Shown here one piece after another: positions 22,779 to 31,568 of a stretch of 64,000 nucleotides of DNA. The stretch comes from JBFWWP01 sp050246115 (GTDB taxonomy: Bacteria > Planctomycetota > UBA8108 > UBA1146 > JAJFFE01), in assembly GCA_050246115.1 (NCBI GenBank), contig JBFWWP010000002.1, forward strand, positions 1 through 64,000. Reading direction: 5' to 3'. A program made the translations under genes and the position numbers. The stretch's first letter is position 1; each line of letters begins with the position of its first letter. The notes under the pieces are model-generated. The model was given only the letters and a program-made list of their open reading frames with translations, was not told where the DNA came from and searched no databases.

Positions 22779-24926
22779 TCAGTTCCCTAGCAAGATCGTC
22801 TCCCTCAAGTACGCCTGGTTCACTTCATTGAATCGATAGCCGTTGACACCGGTCGCGATCGAGTTGGTGAAACTGAGGGCCGCGGCCATCAGGTTCGGAC
22901 CCGGTGAGTCGAAGTGGTAGTCGTTCGTGAAACCGCCCGACCACGACGGTCCGATCACTCCTCCGAACAGCCCTCCCGGCAGGGCACCGTTCGAGCACAA
23001 GCCCATGGAGTGCCCGACTTCATGGGCGATGATCGTTGCCGTCGCGCGGCCGAACGCATCGATCGCAGTCCAGATCTGATCGTAGCGGGCGTTCTCCTCG
23101 GTCGTGTTCGTGAGCGCGAGGCGCTCGAACGCTGGTGCGAGGACGACGGCATCGAGTGCATGTTGCCCCGCCGGTGTGCCGCGCCCGGGGACGAGCGCGT
23201 TGAACCGGTTCTGGAAGGTCGACGAAGTGTTGATGTAGTACTGGATCATGTTGGTGGTGAAGACGCCGAGGGTGGTGCTTTGGTTCGTGTTCCCCACGGC
23301 GTTGCGATGGTCGAAGTAGGCGCGCCCCAGTGTGTACCCCGCGCTGGAGTCGTCGCCACCGACCCGAATCGAGGAGCGGGCGCCAGTCGCCACGAGCGAG
23401 AAACTGAGATTCGGGGAGTACAGGCTCAGCGTGCCGTCGAAGTCGCCCCCATAGAGTTCGCGAAGGCGTCCGACGACCTGCTCGCGAGCGAGTTCCTCGA
23501 GGATCTGGTTCGATCCGAGCGCGATGCACTCGGGGGTCGGGTCGAGCGCGGTGATCCCGAGGATCGATAGGTCTTGGAAGAAATCGGAGGTGCCGTCGGG
23601 CGTGGCGCTCGTGGTCACGGTGACGGTGGCGCCGCCAGTGAAGGTGGTGGTGAAGAGATCGCTGCCGAAGTTCAACCACCACCGCTCGTGGACATCGAAT
23701 GGGCGTTCCAGGGCGGTCGCCGTCACTGCCTCGATCTCGAGTTCGCGGGTGTTGGAGACGTTGCCGTACGAGTCGCGAATGGTCGCGGCCAAGGTCACGA
23801 AGCCCGGCGCGATAGTGTGCGTCGCGGGTACCTGCCAGGAGGCGCTCGTGGCGCCGCGATCGAACTGGTCTCCGAGGTCAGACCCGGCGGGAACCGACCC
23901 GAAGGCGCGACTTGCCGTCACCTCGAGCGTCGTTGGGTCGGGAGCTCCTCCGCCCGTGCCGGCGCGGTAGCGCAGTTCGATCTCGGCGCCGATCGTCGGA
24001 ACCCGGACGTGGAAGTCGACCACGGTGCCGCCGACGTCGGTGTAACTTTGGGATCCGTTCATTTCGGCGGGGATCTCGGAGATCGTGAGCGCATCGATTG
24101 CCGGAGCGATGAGGTTCACACCGAAGATCCCGGTTGCGCTGCCAGTGCCGCTGCCGATGTCGACGGGGACGAGGCGAACCCGCGCCTGACCGCTCAAGTG
24201 GTTCGGAGCGTCCGCTTGAGCGAACCAGAAGATCGTACGGGCGGCGGGGGCCACGGTGGTCGGCACCGCCTCGGCGCCGTCGCCGCCTGGGGCCACCGTG
24301 CCGGAGATCCAGTTGGCGCCGGCGTCGAGAGAGTACTCGAGCTCGATCCCGATGGTGTCGCCGTCGGCGTCACTCACGGTATAGCCGATCTCGATGGCAC
24401 CCCCATGCGTACCGATGGGCGTCGTCACGGTGTGAATCGTCGGCGGAGTGTTCGCTCCCAGTCCAAAGACCGCGGAGTACGCAGCGGTTCCATCTTGACC
24501 CAGGGTGAGGTTTCGCGGCAGCAGCCGAACCTGCAGGTCTCCCTGAGCCAGCGACTCGAGGTCGAGGCGCGGATCCCATACGACCTCGTACGGGATGCCC
24601 GCCGGAGAGCTGTCGAGGTTGGTAACGACTTGATCGGGGTCGAGGGTTGCGACTTCGAAGGTGCGGCCGCGATTCTCGCTGAACTCGAGTCGGATCTCCA
24701 TGCGGTCCGCGTCCGGCGAGCTCAGGACGAACTGAACACGAGTACCGGTGACGCCCGGTACTACCGAGACCGAGTGGACCGACGAGTTGTTGTTCTGAAC
24801 GGCTGAAGTGCCCCCACCTCCGCCTCCGCTGTTACAACCAGCACTGAGACAGACGGTGAGCAGCGCCGTCGCCAGCCACGAATGCACGACCCTCGCCGGG
24901 GCGTTCATCCCGATGGATGCGAACAC
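22779..24926 (-). CDS. Metzincin-like metalloprotease lipoprotein
   Basis: The 715-residue protein has a lipobox (CLSAGC) followed by a Gly/Asn linker, so it should be a lipoprotein. Residues about 50-420 form repeated beta-domains with IEIGYTVSDADGDTIGIELEYS-like Ig/cadherin-type motifs. Near the C-terminus is a zinc site, AHEVGHSMGL (H635, E636, H639), followed by a possible Met-turn at NLMAA (M680). The third ligand expected six residues after H639 is Ser (S645); H671 in NDYHFDSPG, just before the Met-turn, is the likely replacement. It probably cleaves extracellular or surface proteins. The start is GTG 24926, with an alternative ATG at 24908. Confidence 0.65.
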   Translation of the reverse strand: MFASIGMNAPARVVHSWLATALLTVCLSAGCNSGGGGGGTSAVQNNNSSVHSVSVVPGVTGTRVQFVLSSPDADRMEIRLEFSENRGRTFEVATLDPDQVVTNLDSSPAGIPYEVVWDPRLDLESLAQGDLQVRLLPRNLTLGQDGTAAYSAVFGLGANTPPTIHTVTTPIGTHGGAIEIGYTVSDADGDTIGIELEYSLDAGANWISGTVAPGGDGAEAVPTTVAPAARTIFWFAQADAPNHLSGQARVRLVPVDIGSGTGSATGIFGVNLIAPAIDALTISEIPAEMNGSQSYTDVGGTVVDFHVRVPTIGAEIELRYRAGTGGGAPDPTTLEVTASRAFGSVPAGSDLGDQFDRGATSASWQVPATHTIAPGFVTLAATIRDSYGNVSNTRELEIEAVTATALERPFDVHERWWLNFGSDLFTTTFTGGATVTVTTSATPDGTSDFFQDLSILGITALDPTPECIALGSNQILEELAREQVVGRLRELYGGDFDGTLSLYSPNLSFSLVATGARSSIRVGGDDSSAGYTLGRAYFDHRNAVGNTNQSTTLGVFTTNMIQYYINTSSTFQNRFNALVPGRGTPAGQHALDAVVLAPAFERLALTNTTEENARYDQIWTAIDAFGRATATIIAHEVGHSMGLCSNGALPGGLFGGVIGPSWSGGFTNDYHFDSPGPNLMAAALSFTNSIATGVNGYRFNEVNQAYLRETILLGN

Positions 24927-25433
24927 CGAAGGACCTCATATTGTCCATCCCGGTGGCAGGAGCGCTTACCTTCCTCGGCAGCCCGGCTACCCGCCCGATC
25001 GACGATCGGGGGAGGGCCCGTGGCTTTGCGCCCTGTCCTTTCGGACAGTTTGCCCTGAACTTAGGATGGTTCCTCGCTAGGGTGCGCAGGCGGGTGGGCC
25101 ATGCGCGCCGAATGGGGCGGCCTCAGGGGCCGTGTTCGTGTCGGAGACACCTCGTTCACTGAAGACTACAACACCCCCGCAGACTGTCAAACGCGGGCCC
25201 GCGGCTTGCGGGTCGCGCAGAAAACGATACTTCGTGAGCCGGAGCCACGTTGGCGAGTGTTGCGTGGCCCACACCCCGGGTGTTTGTCGCCGCGAGGGCG
25301 TGGAATTGGGACGGCGTGCAACGAATACCCGGGCCTCCTCGTCGTACCATCGCGGGCCGGCCATGGGTTGGGGGGGCGACAAGAAGTGGCACCTTCGGGG
25401 ACAGGAGGCCGCGAGCCCAGTGAATCGTTGCAC

Positions 25434-25454
25434 GGCTGCGGCGAAGCCGCAGCC
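25434..25454. repeat. Perfect hairpin with 9-bp stem
   Basis: GGCTGCGGC and GCCGCAGCC flank a GAA loop. Similar GCGGCGAAGCCGC sequences recur in the repeat block at 59390 and 59690, suggesting it belongs to the same interspersed element. Confidence 0.7.
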
Positions 25455-25456
25455 AC

Positions 25457-25590
25457 TTCACCCGAAAGCGTTCGCCCTCGGCGCTGCTTTCACCCGAGAA
25501 CGCACGCCTTCGGCTGTGGGCGCCAAGCGCGAGCTAGAGTTGCTTGTGAAGACGCTTGATTTGGGTCTAGAATCGCGCGTCAGGTGCGCG
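25457..25590 (+). repeat. Interspersed repeat R3, copy A
   Basis: The element begins with two 30-base near-copies (TTCACCCGA... at 25457 and 25489) and runs through GCGCCAAGCGCGAGCTAGAGTTGCTTGTGAA to a GATTTGGGTCTAGAATC end. It aligns with the reverse complement of 36250-36335 and with 42666-42735. The core GAGTTGCTYGTGAA is common to all three. Confidence 0.65.
25544..25573 (+). promoter_or_regulatory. Candidate sigma70-type promoter inside repeat R3
   Basis: TTGTGA (25544-25549) and TAGAAT (25568-25573) are 18 bases apart, about 210 bases before the vWA gene at 25782. The -10 match is good, the -35 modest. Confidence 0.35.
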
Positions 25591-25781
25591 GCCTTCACCA
25601 AGATCCGCGACTGGCCCAGGGCCGGAGCGGTGCGAGGACCGAAAGGCGGATCCCGCCGAGTGCCCTGTGTCCACGCAATCCCATCGGCTTCGAACCCGCC
25701 GAGCGCGGCGGCTGAACATCTGTCATGAAGGCTGAGGCAGGGAGTGCCCGTTGGGTGCCCCGCGGCCCTGGAGGAGAGACC

Positions 25782-27137
25782 ATGAAGCGTGCCGCGCGGC
25801 CAGCGGTTGTGATCCCGTTCTTGCTCTGCTTCAGCGCGGTCGCCTGGGGGGGAGCCGATGACGCACCCAGCCTGAAAGAACTCACGAAGGACCTGCGAGA
25901 GGCCGTGGCTGCGGGTCGCCTGACCCGTGCGACCGACCTTGCGGGGCAGATCGGTCAGCTCGGGACTCCGGCTGCGGTGGACGCGCTGGTCCAGTACGGG
26001 ATCAATTGCGGGATGTACGATCTCGAGAAGTCTGTCGGTGGCATTCTCGTAGGGCTTCAGGGCGACGACTCGTTAGCCCGCATTGCTCACCATGCAAACA
26101 AGAACAATGCGTTCGAGGTGCGGGTCTTTCTCACTTTGGTTCTCGCCAAGCGTCCAGAGACCGAGGCCTTCGCTGCGGTCTTGAAGAACCTCTATGACCC
26201 CTTCGTTTCGGTCACGCTGACGGCCATCGAGGCCACTGTCGAGCGCGGTCAAGTGGCGGCAGTCGACCACCTCGTGGCGGCCCTCGAGTTTCAGGAGAAG
26301 CGGGGTGGCGGCGGGGATCCGCTCATCAAGTTCGAACTTCGGAAGGCCCTGACCACGTTCACGGCCGAGGACTTCGAGGTTGCGGACGATTGGCGGAACT
26401 TCTGGGAGCCGCGCAAGAAGAACTTCGTGCGCCCGGACGGTTCGAACCGAAAGGACGCTCTCACCGGGGTCGTGCGCAAAGGCCCCAAGTTCTTCGAGAT
26501 CGAGGTCGTAGACGCCAAGGTCCTGTTCCTGCTCGATATCTCCGGGAGCATGGACAAGCGCGACCCGCTACCCGAGGAGCAGGGCGATCCGGAGGGGGGT
26601 GCCAAGAGCGGTGGCACCGGGGTCGACAAGAAGGAGAAGGAGAAGGGCAAGAAGGAGGGTGGAGACGAGCCCGGGGAGATTCCCGAGTCGCGCCGCCGTC
26701 TGACCCGAGTTCAGAAGGAACTGTCGCGAGTCATCAGCGAGCTGCCGCCGGCTACCGAGTTCGAGATCATCACCTTCAATCACGAAGTCAAGGAGTTCAA
26801 GGGGAAGCTGGTGTCGGCCACCGACGGCATGAAGCAGGAGGCGATTCGCTACGTCACGAGTCTCCAGCCGGCGGGCGAAACGCACACGGACGAAGCCTTG
26901 GAGAAGGCCTTCAATGTGCCATCGGTCACTTCGATCTTCTTGCTGTCCGACGGAGCCCCGCGGCGCAACGACACCCTCTTGGACGTGAAACCCATCTTGG
27001 AGCGAGTGCGGGAATTGAACCGCTATCGACGCGTCTTCCTGCACACGGTCGGCTTCGAGCAGGCGGGCTCCAACTTGCGGAAGTTCATGCAGCAGCTCGC
27101 CAAGCAGAACCGGGGCGTCTACAAGGCCCTGCGTTGA
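25782..27137 (+). CDS. Exported von Willebrand factor A domain protein (first of two)
   Basis: The 451-residue protein has a signal peptide (VVIPFLLCFSAVAWGGA), an N-terminal helical-repeat region of about 190 residues, then a vWA domain. The metal-binding MIDAS motif is DISGSMD, with supporting T in AGETHTDEALEKAF and D in FLLSDGAPRR. A highly charged insertion (Lys/Glu/Gly-rich, about residues 268-310) sits right after the MIDAS strand, where related domains have a short loop. vWA domains bind protein ligands through a divalent metal. GGAGGAGA precedes ATG 25782. It is followed after 31 bases by a paralog of identical length. Confidence 0.75.
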   Translation: MKRAARPAVVIPFLLCFSAVAWGGADDAPSLKELTKDLREAVAAGRLTRATDLAGQIGQLGTPAAVDALVQYGINCGMYDLEKSVGGILVGLQGDDSLARIAHHANKNNAFEVRVFLTLVLAKRPETEAFAAVLKNLYDPFVSVTLTAIEATVERGQVAAVDHLVAALEFQEKRGGGGDPLIKFELRKALTTFTAEDFEVADDWRNFWEPRKKNFVRPDGSNRKDALTGVVRKGPKFFEIEVVDAKVLFLLDISGSMDKRDPLPEEQGDPEGGAKSGGTGVDKKEKEKGKKEGGDEPGEIPESRRRLTRVQKELSRVISELPPATEFEIITFNHEVKEFKGKLVSATDGMKQEAIRYVTSLQPAGETHTDEALEKAFNVPSVTSIFLLSDGAPRRNDTLLDVKPILERVRELNRYRRVFLHTVGFEQAGSNLRKFMQQLAKQNRGVYKALR

Positions 27138-27168
27138 CACGGCCTCCAAACCCGGATTGGACTCCGAG

Positions 27169-28524
27169 ATGAGAAACGCACGATTGCGTTGGGTTGCTCA
27201 GTCGGCCAGCGTCTCCCTCCTCGCGGTCGTCCTGGGGTGGCTCTGCGAGGGGAACGGCGTTCTCGGGCAATCACCCCCGGTCCCGCCGCCGGCGGAACCC
27301 GCGGGGCCGAGCCACGGCGATTGCCGCAAGGCGGTGAGCGAGGCCAAGAGCGAGATCGAGCGCGCGCTCAAGCGGGGGGAGCTCGCGGAGATCGCGCACT
27401 GGGTGGAGAGTCTGGGATCCTTGAACTGCGCCGACGCTCTGGCGGTGATCCTCCGGATCGGTGAGGGCATCGTCAAGGACCCCGTACGCTCGGCGGTGCA
27501 GAGCTCCCTCGCGCGAACCACGGGCGCCAGCGCCATCGAGTACCTCGGTGCCGAGTTGGCCAAGGCCAAGTCGGTGGCTCGTGCGCTCCTCATCGCCGAG
27601 GCGCTCGAGGAGATCGACAGCCCGAACACGATTCCACCGCTCCTCGAGGCTCTCGACCGCGTGACCGATCCCCGAGTTCGCAACGCGGTGCTGCGGGCGC
27701 TCGCGCGGAAGCCGGACAAGGCGGTCGTGACCAAGTTGATCGCGTTCCTCCACAAGATCGAGGCGCAGCAGGACACGACGTGGGCCGAGGCCCGCATCGC
27801 GCTCTTGGCCGTCACGGGCCAAGCGTTCGTCGCCCACGAGGATTGGGTCAACTGGTGGGAGGTGGCCCGCGAGAACTGGCAGCCCCCACCGGCGGGGCGG
27901 GAAGGGGACGATCGTCCTCGGACCGGCATCTACCGGCCCGGTCGTGCCGACCTGCAGCTGCCCCAGATCTTCGGCCAGGAGGTCGCGTCCAAGAGAGTCG
28001 TGTTCGTGGTCGATACTTCGCGCAGCATGGAGAAGGTGGATCCCACTTCGATGGAAGAGGGCGGCACCGGCGGTGGCCCCACCCGCATGGAGCGCGCGAA
28101 GAGAGAGTTGAGCCGCGTCGTGGGTGAACTGCGAGCGGACGTCGAGTTCAACATCGTCGAGTACAACTCGCGAGCCACCTTGTGGATCCAAGACAAGCTG
28201 GTCACGGCGTCGGCAGCGAACAAGCGCAAGGCGATCCAGTGGATCGCGAGCTGGGAACCATCGGGCTTCACCGCCACGCTCGAGGCCATGAGCATGGCGC
28301 TCGAGGTCCCCGGGGTGGACACGATCATTCTGCTCAGCGACGGTTCTCCGACCATAGTGGGTGAAGGCACCATTGCCCCGATCCCACCGATCCTGGATGC
28401 CATCCGCGAAACCAACCGTTTCAAGGGGATCACCATTCACACCCTCGGCTTCGAGGGTTCGTTGGTCTCTTTCATGAAGGATATGGCGCAACAGAACGGC
28501 GGGGTGTTCGCGAAAATCAAGTAG
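27169..28524 (+). CDS. Exported von Willebrand factor A domain protein (second of two)
   Basis: This 451-residue paralog of the preceding protein has a signal peptide (VSLLAVVLGWLCEGNGVLG), HEAT-like helical repeats (for example NTIPPLLEALDRVTDPRVRNAVLRALA) and a vWA domain with MIDAS DTSRSM, a PSGFTATLEAMSMAL helix and ILLSDGSPT. A DWVNWWEVARENW segment between the two parts corresponds to DDWRNFWEPRKKNF in the first copy. Both end in a similar QQNGGVFAKIK / KQNRGVYKALR motif. The post-MIDAS insertion is shorter here. The pair arose by tandem duplication and probably works as a complex outside the cytoplasm. ATG 27169 is preferred over TTG 27157. Confidence 0.75.
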   Translation: MRNARLRWVAQSASVSLLAVVLGWLCEGNGVLGQSPPVPPPAEPAGPSHGDCRKAVSEAKSEIERALKRGELAEIAHWVESLGSLNCADALAVILRIGEGIVKDPVRSAVQSSLARTTGASAIEYLGAELAKAKSVARALLIAEALEEIDSPNTIPPLLEALDRVTDPRVRNAVLRALARKPDKAVVTKLIAFLHKIEAQQDTTWAEARIALLAVTGQAFVAHEDWVNWWEVARENWQPPPAGREGDDRPRTGIYRPGRADLQLPQIFGQEVASKRVVFVVDTSRSMEKVDPTSMEEGGTGGGPTRMERAKRELSRVVGELRADVEFNIVEYNSRATLWIQDKLVTASAANKRKAIQWIASWEPSGFTATLEAMSMALEVPGVDTIILLSDGSPTIVGEGTIAPIPPILDAIRETNRFKGITIHTLGFEGSLVSFMKDMAQQNGGVFAKIK

Positions 28525-28622
28525 TCGCGCCCGCGCTCGTCACCGCGGTCCCTCGACCCCGGTCGCGTCGTAGTTCGGCAGGCGCCGGGCCCCGGCGAAG
28601 CCAGCGCCTGACTCCCGCCTGG

Positions 28623-28643
28623 GCCTCCCGGTCCGGGGAGGCC
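28623..28643 (+). terminator. Candidate terminator hairpin after the vWA pair
   Basis: GGCCTCCC pairs with GGGAGGCC across a short loop. There is no T-tract, so it may be an intrinsic terminator of weak type or a Rho-assisted stop. Confidence 0.35.
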
Positions 28644-28652
28644 AAGCCCCCT

Positions 28653-28681
28653 TGTGTCGACCAGCACCCTGTGCTATAGCC
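28653..28681 (+). promoter_or_regulatory. Candidate sigma70-type promoter for hppA
   Basis: TTGTGT (28653-28658) and TATAGC (28676-28681) are separated by exactly 17 bases. It lies right after the vWA terminator hairpin and on the same strand as hppA. Confidence 0.45.
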
Positions 28682-28983
28682 GAGCCCTTTTCTGCGGGCC
28701 ACTCTGACGGTCCGACGGCTCACGTTGCCGGCCGGCGCGATCCAAGCGCCCGGTGAGATCCAGAGCCCGAAGAGCTGACCGGCCCGCGATCGTGCTCGGT
28801 CTTCTGTTCGGCAGACCGGGTCGATCGGCAGGATCCAAGGTGACCGACTCCGTCGACCGGGGTCGCGAGGATCTTCGGCCGCGGCGTGCTTGCATCCTCG
28901 ACAGCGTCGTGCTGGCGCGAAGACTCAACATGGAGATCTGAACTGCCGGGTTCCGGCGGGTCCACGAAGGGGGACGAAAAGCG

Positions 28984-31047
28984 ATGGAGTTTCTGCTGAA
29001 GTCGGCGAGCGGAGCCTGGGTCGCCGCCGCGGTGTCCGTCTTGGCCCTGTTCTACGCGTTCCAGAAGACGGGTTGGATTCTGAAGCAGTCGCCCGGGAAC
29101 GACGTAATGCAGAAGCTGTCGAAGGCCGTCCAGGATGGCGCGCGCGCCTTCTTGACCACCGAGTACAAGTACTTGGCCGTGTTTGCGGTCCTCGTGGCCA
29201 TCGCACTTGGCTTGGCCCCTGGGCTCGGGTGGATGTCGGCGGGCTTCTTCCTCTACGGCTGTGTGTCGAGTGCGGTCGCCGGTTGGGTAGGAATGCGGGT
29301 GGCGACCCAGGCAGCCGTTCGGACCACGGAAGCGGCGCGGGGCAGTCTCGCCGCGGGGCTCAACGTCGCCTTCGCCTCGGGCGCGGTGATGGGAATGACC
29401 GTCGTCGGGCTTGCGCTACTCGGGATCGCGGTGTGCTTCTTCATCGTTCGCGCGCAGGGGGTAACGGTCAACTACCTCCAGCCGATCTTCGGCTTCTCGT
29501 TCGGCGCTTCGTCGATCGCGCTGTTCGCCCGCGTGGGTGGCGGCATCTTCACGAAAGCGGCCGACGTCGGTGCCGACCTCGTCGGCAAGGTGGAGGCCGG
29601 TATCCCCGAGGATGACCCACGCAACCCCGCCACGATCGCCGACAACGTCGGTGACAACGTCGGCGATGTCGCCGGCATGGGCGCCGACCTCTTCGAGTCG
29701 TACGTCGGGGCGATCGTCGCCACCATGGCGCTCGGGCTCATGGTCGTCGGCGGCAGTGATCCGGATCAGTCGCTGAGCCTCGTGCTGTTGCCCATCATCC
29801 TGTCGGCGATTGGGATCGTGGCATCGATCGTGGGCATCCAGTTCGTCAAGACGTCGGACGAGTCCCACCTGCATTCGGCGCTTTTTCGGGGGCTGGTCGT
29901 CGCCAGTTTGATTTTCGCGGCCGGCGCTGCGGGTCTGATCGCCACGATGGATCTGGCTGCGGTGGCAGGACTTCCGCAGGGCAAGTGGGGAATCTTCGGT
30001 GCCCTGATCGCCGGCCTCGTGCTGGGTATCGCCGTGGGGAAGATCACCGAGTACTACACCTCCGAGCAGATGCGCCATGCCCGTAGCATCGCCAAGCACT
30101 CGGAACAGGGCGCGGCCACCAACATCATCCAAGGACTTGCGGTCGGCATGCAGTCGACCGTCCTGCCGATGCTGTGCATCTGTATCGCGATCTACACCGC
30201 CTACGAGTTGGCGGGGCTCTACGGCATCTCGATCGCCGCTGTGGGCATGCTCTCGACGTTGGGCATCTCGCTCGGGGTCGACGCGTACGGTCCGGTCGCC
30301 GACAACGCGGGAGGCATCGCGGAGATGGCCCACTGTCCCCCCGAAGTTCGCAAGCGCACCGACGCCTTGGACGCGGTGGGCAACACCACCGCTGCCATCG
30401 GCAAGGGCTTTGCGATCGGCTCGGCGGCGCTCACCGCGCTCGCGCTGTTCAACACGTTTGCGCACGACGGCCTCGCCGGGCAACCGATCGATATCGTCAA
30501 ACCCGACGTGACGATCGGCTTGTTCCTCGGTGGCATGATGACTTTCCTGTTCTCCGCCCTGACGATGAAGGCCGTGGGTCGTGCTGCCGGACGAATGATC
30601 GAAGAGGTCCGCCGGCAGTTCCGCGAGATCAAAGGCATTCTCGAGGGCAAAGCCGATCCAGACTACGCGGCCTGTGTCTCCATTTCGACCAAGGGAGCGC
30701 TTGCCGAGATGATCGTGCCGGGGCTGCTTGCGATCGCGGTGCCGGTTGCGGTGGGCTGTTGGAGCCTGCCGGCGCTGGGCGGGCTACTCGCCGGCTCATT
30801 GGTTTCCGGCGTCTTGTTTGCGATTTTCATGGCGAACGCCGGGGGTGCCTGGGACAACGCGAAGAAGTACATCGAGACCGGTGCTCACGGCGGCAAGGGC
30901 TCCGACGCCCACAAGGCCGCGGTCGTAGGCGATACGGTCGGCGATCCCTTCAAGGACACGAGTGGACCTTCACTGAACATTCTCATCAAACTCATGTCGG
31001 TCGTTTCGGTGGTGTTCCTACCGCTCTTCAAGTACATGAATCCGTAG
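28984..31047 (+). CDS. hppA: Membrane-bound ion-translocating pyrophosphatase, K+-dependent type
   Basis: This 687-residue, multi-helix membrane enzyme splits pyrophosphate and pumps H+ and/or Na+ outward. Signature sequences are all present: DVGADLVGKVEAGIPEDDPR, NPATIADNVGDNVGDVAG and, near the end, the GDTVGDPFKDTSGPS loop. GNTTAAIGKG carries Ala where K+-independent enzymes have Lys, indicating K+ dependence. The Glu in DLFESYVGA is at the place important for ion choice and resembles Na+-pumping enzymes, but I leave the ion open. AAGGGGG lies before the ATG. The gene stands alone apart from rsfS 55 bases downstream. Confidence 0.95.
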   Translation: MEFLLKSASGAWVAAAVSVLALFYAFQKTGWILKQSPGNDVMQKLSKAVQDGARAFLTTEYKYLAVFAVLVAIALGLAPGLGWMSAGFFLYGCVSSAVAGWVGMRVATQAAVRTTEAARGSLAAGLNVAFASGAVMGMTVVGLALLGIAVCFFIVRAQGVTVNYLQPIFGFSFGASSIALFARVGGGIFTKAADVGADLVGKVEAGIPEDDPRNPATIADNVGDNVGDVAGMGADLFESYVGAIVATMALGLMVVGGSDPDQSLSLVLLPIILSAIGIVASIVGIQFVKTSDESHLHSALFRGLVVASLIFAAGAAGLIATMDLAAVAGLPQGKWGIFGALIAGLVLGIAVGKITEYYTSEQMRHARSIAKHSEQGAATNIIQGLAVGMQSTVLPMLCICIAIYTAYELAGLYGISIAAVGMLSTLGISLGVDAYGPVADNAGGIAEMAHCPPEVRKRTDALDAVGNTTAAIGKGFAIGSAALTALALFNTFAHDGLAGQPIDIVKPDVTIGLFLGGMMTFLFSALTMKAVGRAAGRMIEEVRRQFREIKGILEGKADPDYAACVSISTKGALAEMIVPGLLAIAVPVAVGCWSLPALGGLLAGSLVSGVLFAIFMANAGGAWDNAKKYIETGAHGGKGSDAHKAAVVGDTVGDPFKDTSGPSLNILIKLMSVVSVVFLPLFKYMNP

Positions 31048-31102
31048 TTCGCCGATCAAGGGCCGGCGAGAGTCTGTCTCGCTGGCCCGTCCGAAGGAGA
31101 GC

Positions 31103-31510
31103 ATGAGCGAAGCGCTACCGAAAATCCGCGCCGAGGTCGACGCCCAGGAAGTCGCCATGCAAGTCGCGACGTTCCTCGACTCGAAGCGGGCCGAAGAGAT
31201 CGCCGTGCTGTTCGTGCGCGACTTGATCCAAGTCAGCTCCTACTTCGTGATTGCCACCGGCACCTCGAAACGTGTTCTGCAGACCTTGGCCGATGGCTGT
31301 CAGCAGATCCTGAAGCACGCGGGACTGCCGCGGCTCGGAATGGATGGCGGGCAGGAGGGACATTGGATCTGCATCGACTACGGTGAGGTGGTCGTGCATT
31401 TGTTCGACGCCAAGACGCGCAACTTCTACGCTCTCGAAGAACTTTGGGGGGATGCGCCGCGCGTCGAGTTCGAGCGCGCCTCCGACCCGGGCGCGCCCGC
31501 GGACTCGTGA
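31103..31510 (+). CDS. rsfS: Ribosomal silencing factor RsfS
   Basis: The 135-residue protein has the RsfS pattern: VRDLIQVSSYFVIATGTSKR, then a helix with LADGCQQILK, and the end WICIDYGEVVVHLFDAKTRNFYALEELWGDAP. RsfS binds L14 and blocks subunit joining when nutrients are scarce. AAGGAG lies before the ATG. The gene follows hppA on the same strand; the usual neighbours nadD and proAB are absent here. The last 15 residues are a variable tail. Confidence 0.93.
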   Translation: MSEALPKIRAEVDAQEVAMQVATFLDSKRAEEIAVLFVRDLIQVSSYFVIATGTSKRVLQTLADGCQQILKHAGLPRLGMDGGQEGHWICIDYGEVVVHLFDAKTRNFYALEELWGDAPRVEFERASDPGAPADS

Positions 31511-31568
31511 GCGCGACCTCCAGGGATCGCTAGTTTCCCACCGTCCGCGCGAATTGAGGGCTCCCGGT

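Larger units (their letters stand above)
24927..25781. other. Long intergenic region with repeats, no gene supported
   Basis: About 850 bases separate divergent genes. Frames exist on both strands but have no start sites, no family resemblance and Arg/Pro/Ala-rich composition. The right half carries a 9-bp hairpin (25434-25454), a local duplication (25457-25486 and 25489-25518) and repeat R3, whose right end contains a promoter-like sequence. Nothing recognisable as a structured RNA gene was seen in 24960-25430. Confidence 0.6.
28525..28983. other. Intergenic region with terminator and promoter candidates
   Basis: About 460 bases separate the vWA gene from hppA. Besides the hairpin and promoter listed separately nothing gene-like is seen. 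The hppA leader downstream of the promoter is about 300 bases long, which leaves room for regulation, but I could not fold a known riboswitch. Confidence 0.5.

Noticed and set aside
25101..25728. Plus-strand open frames in the long gap before the vWA pair
   Set aside because: They cover repeat R3 and a hairpin, have no Shine-Dalgarno, and their translations are not protein-like.
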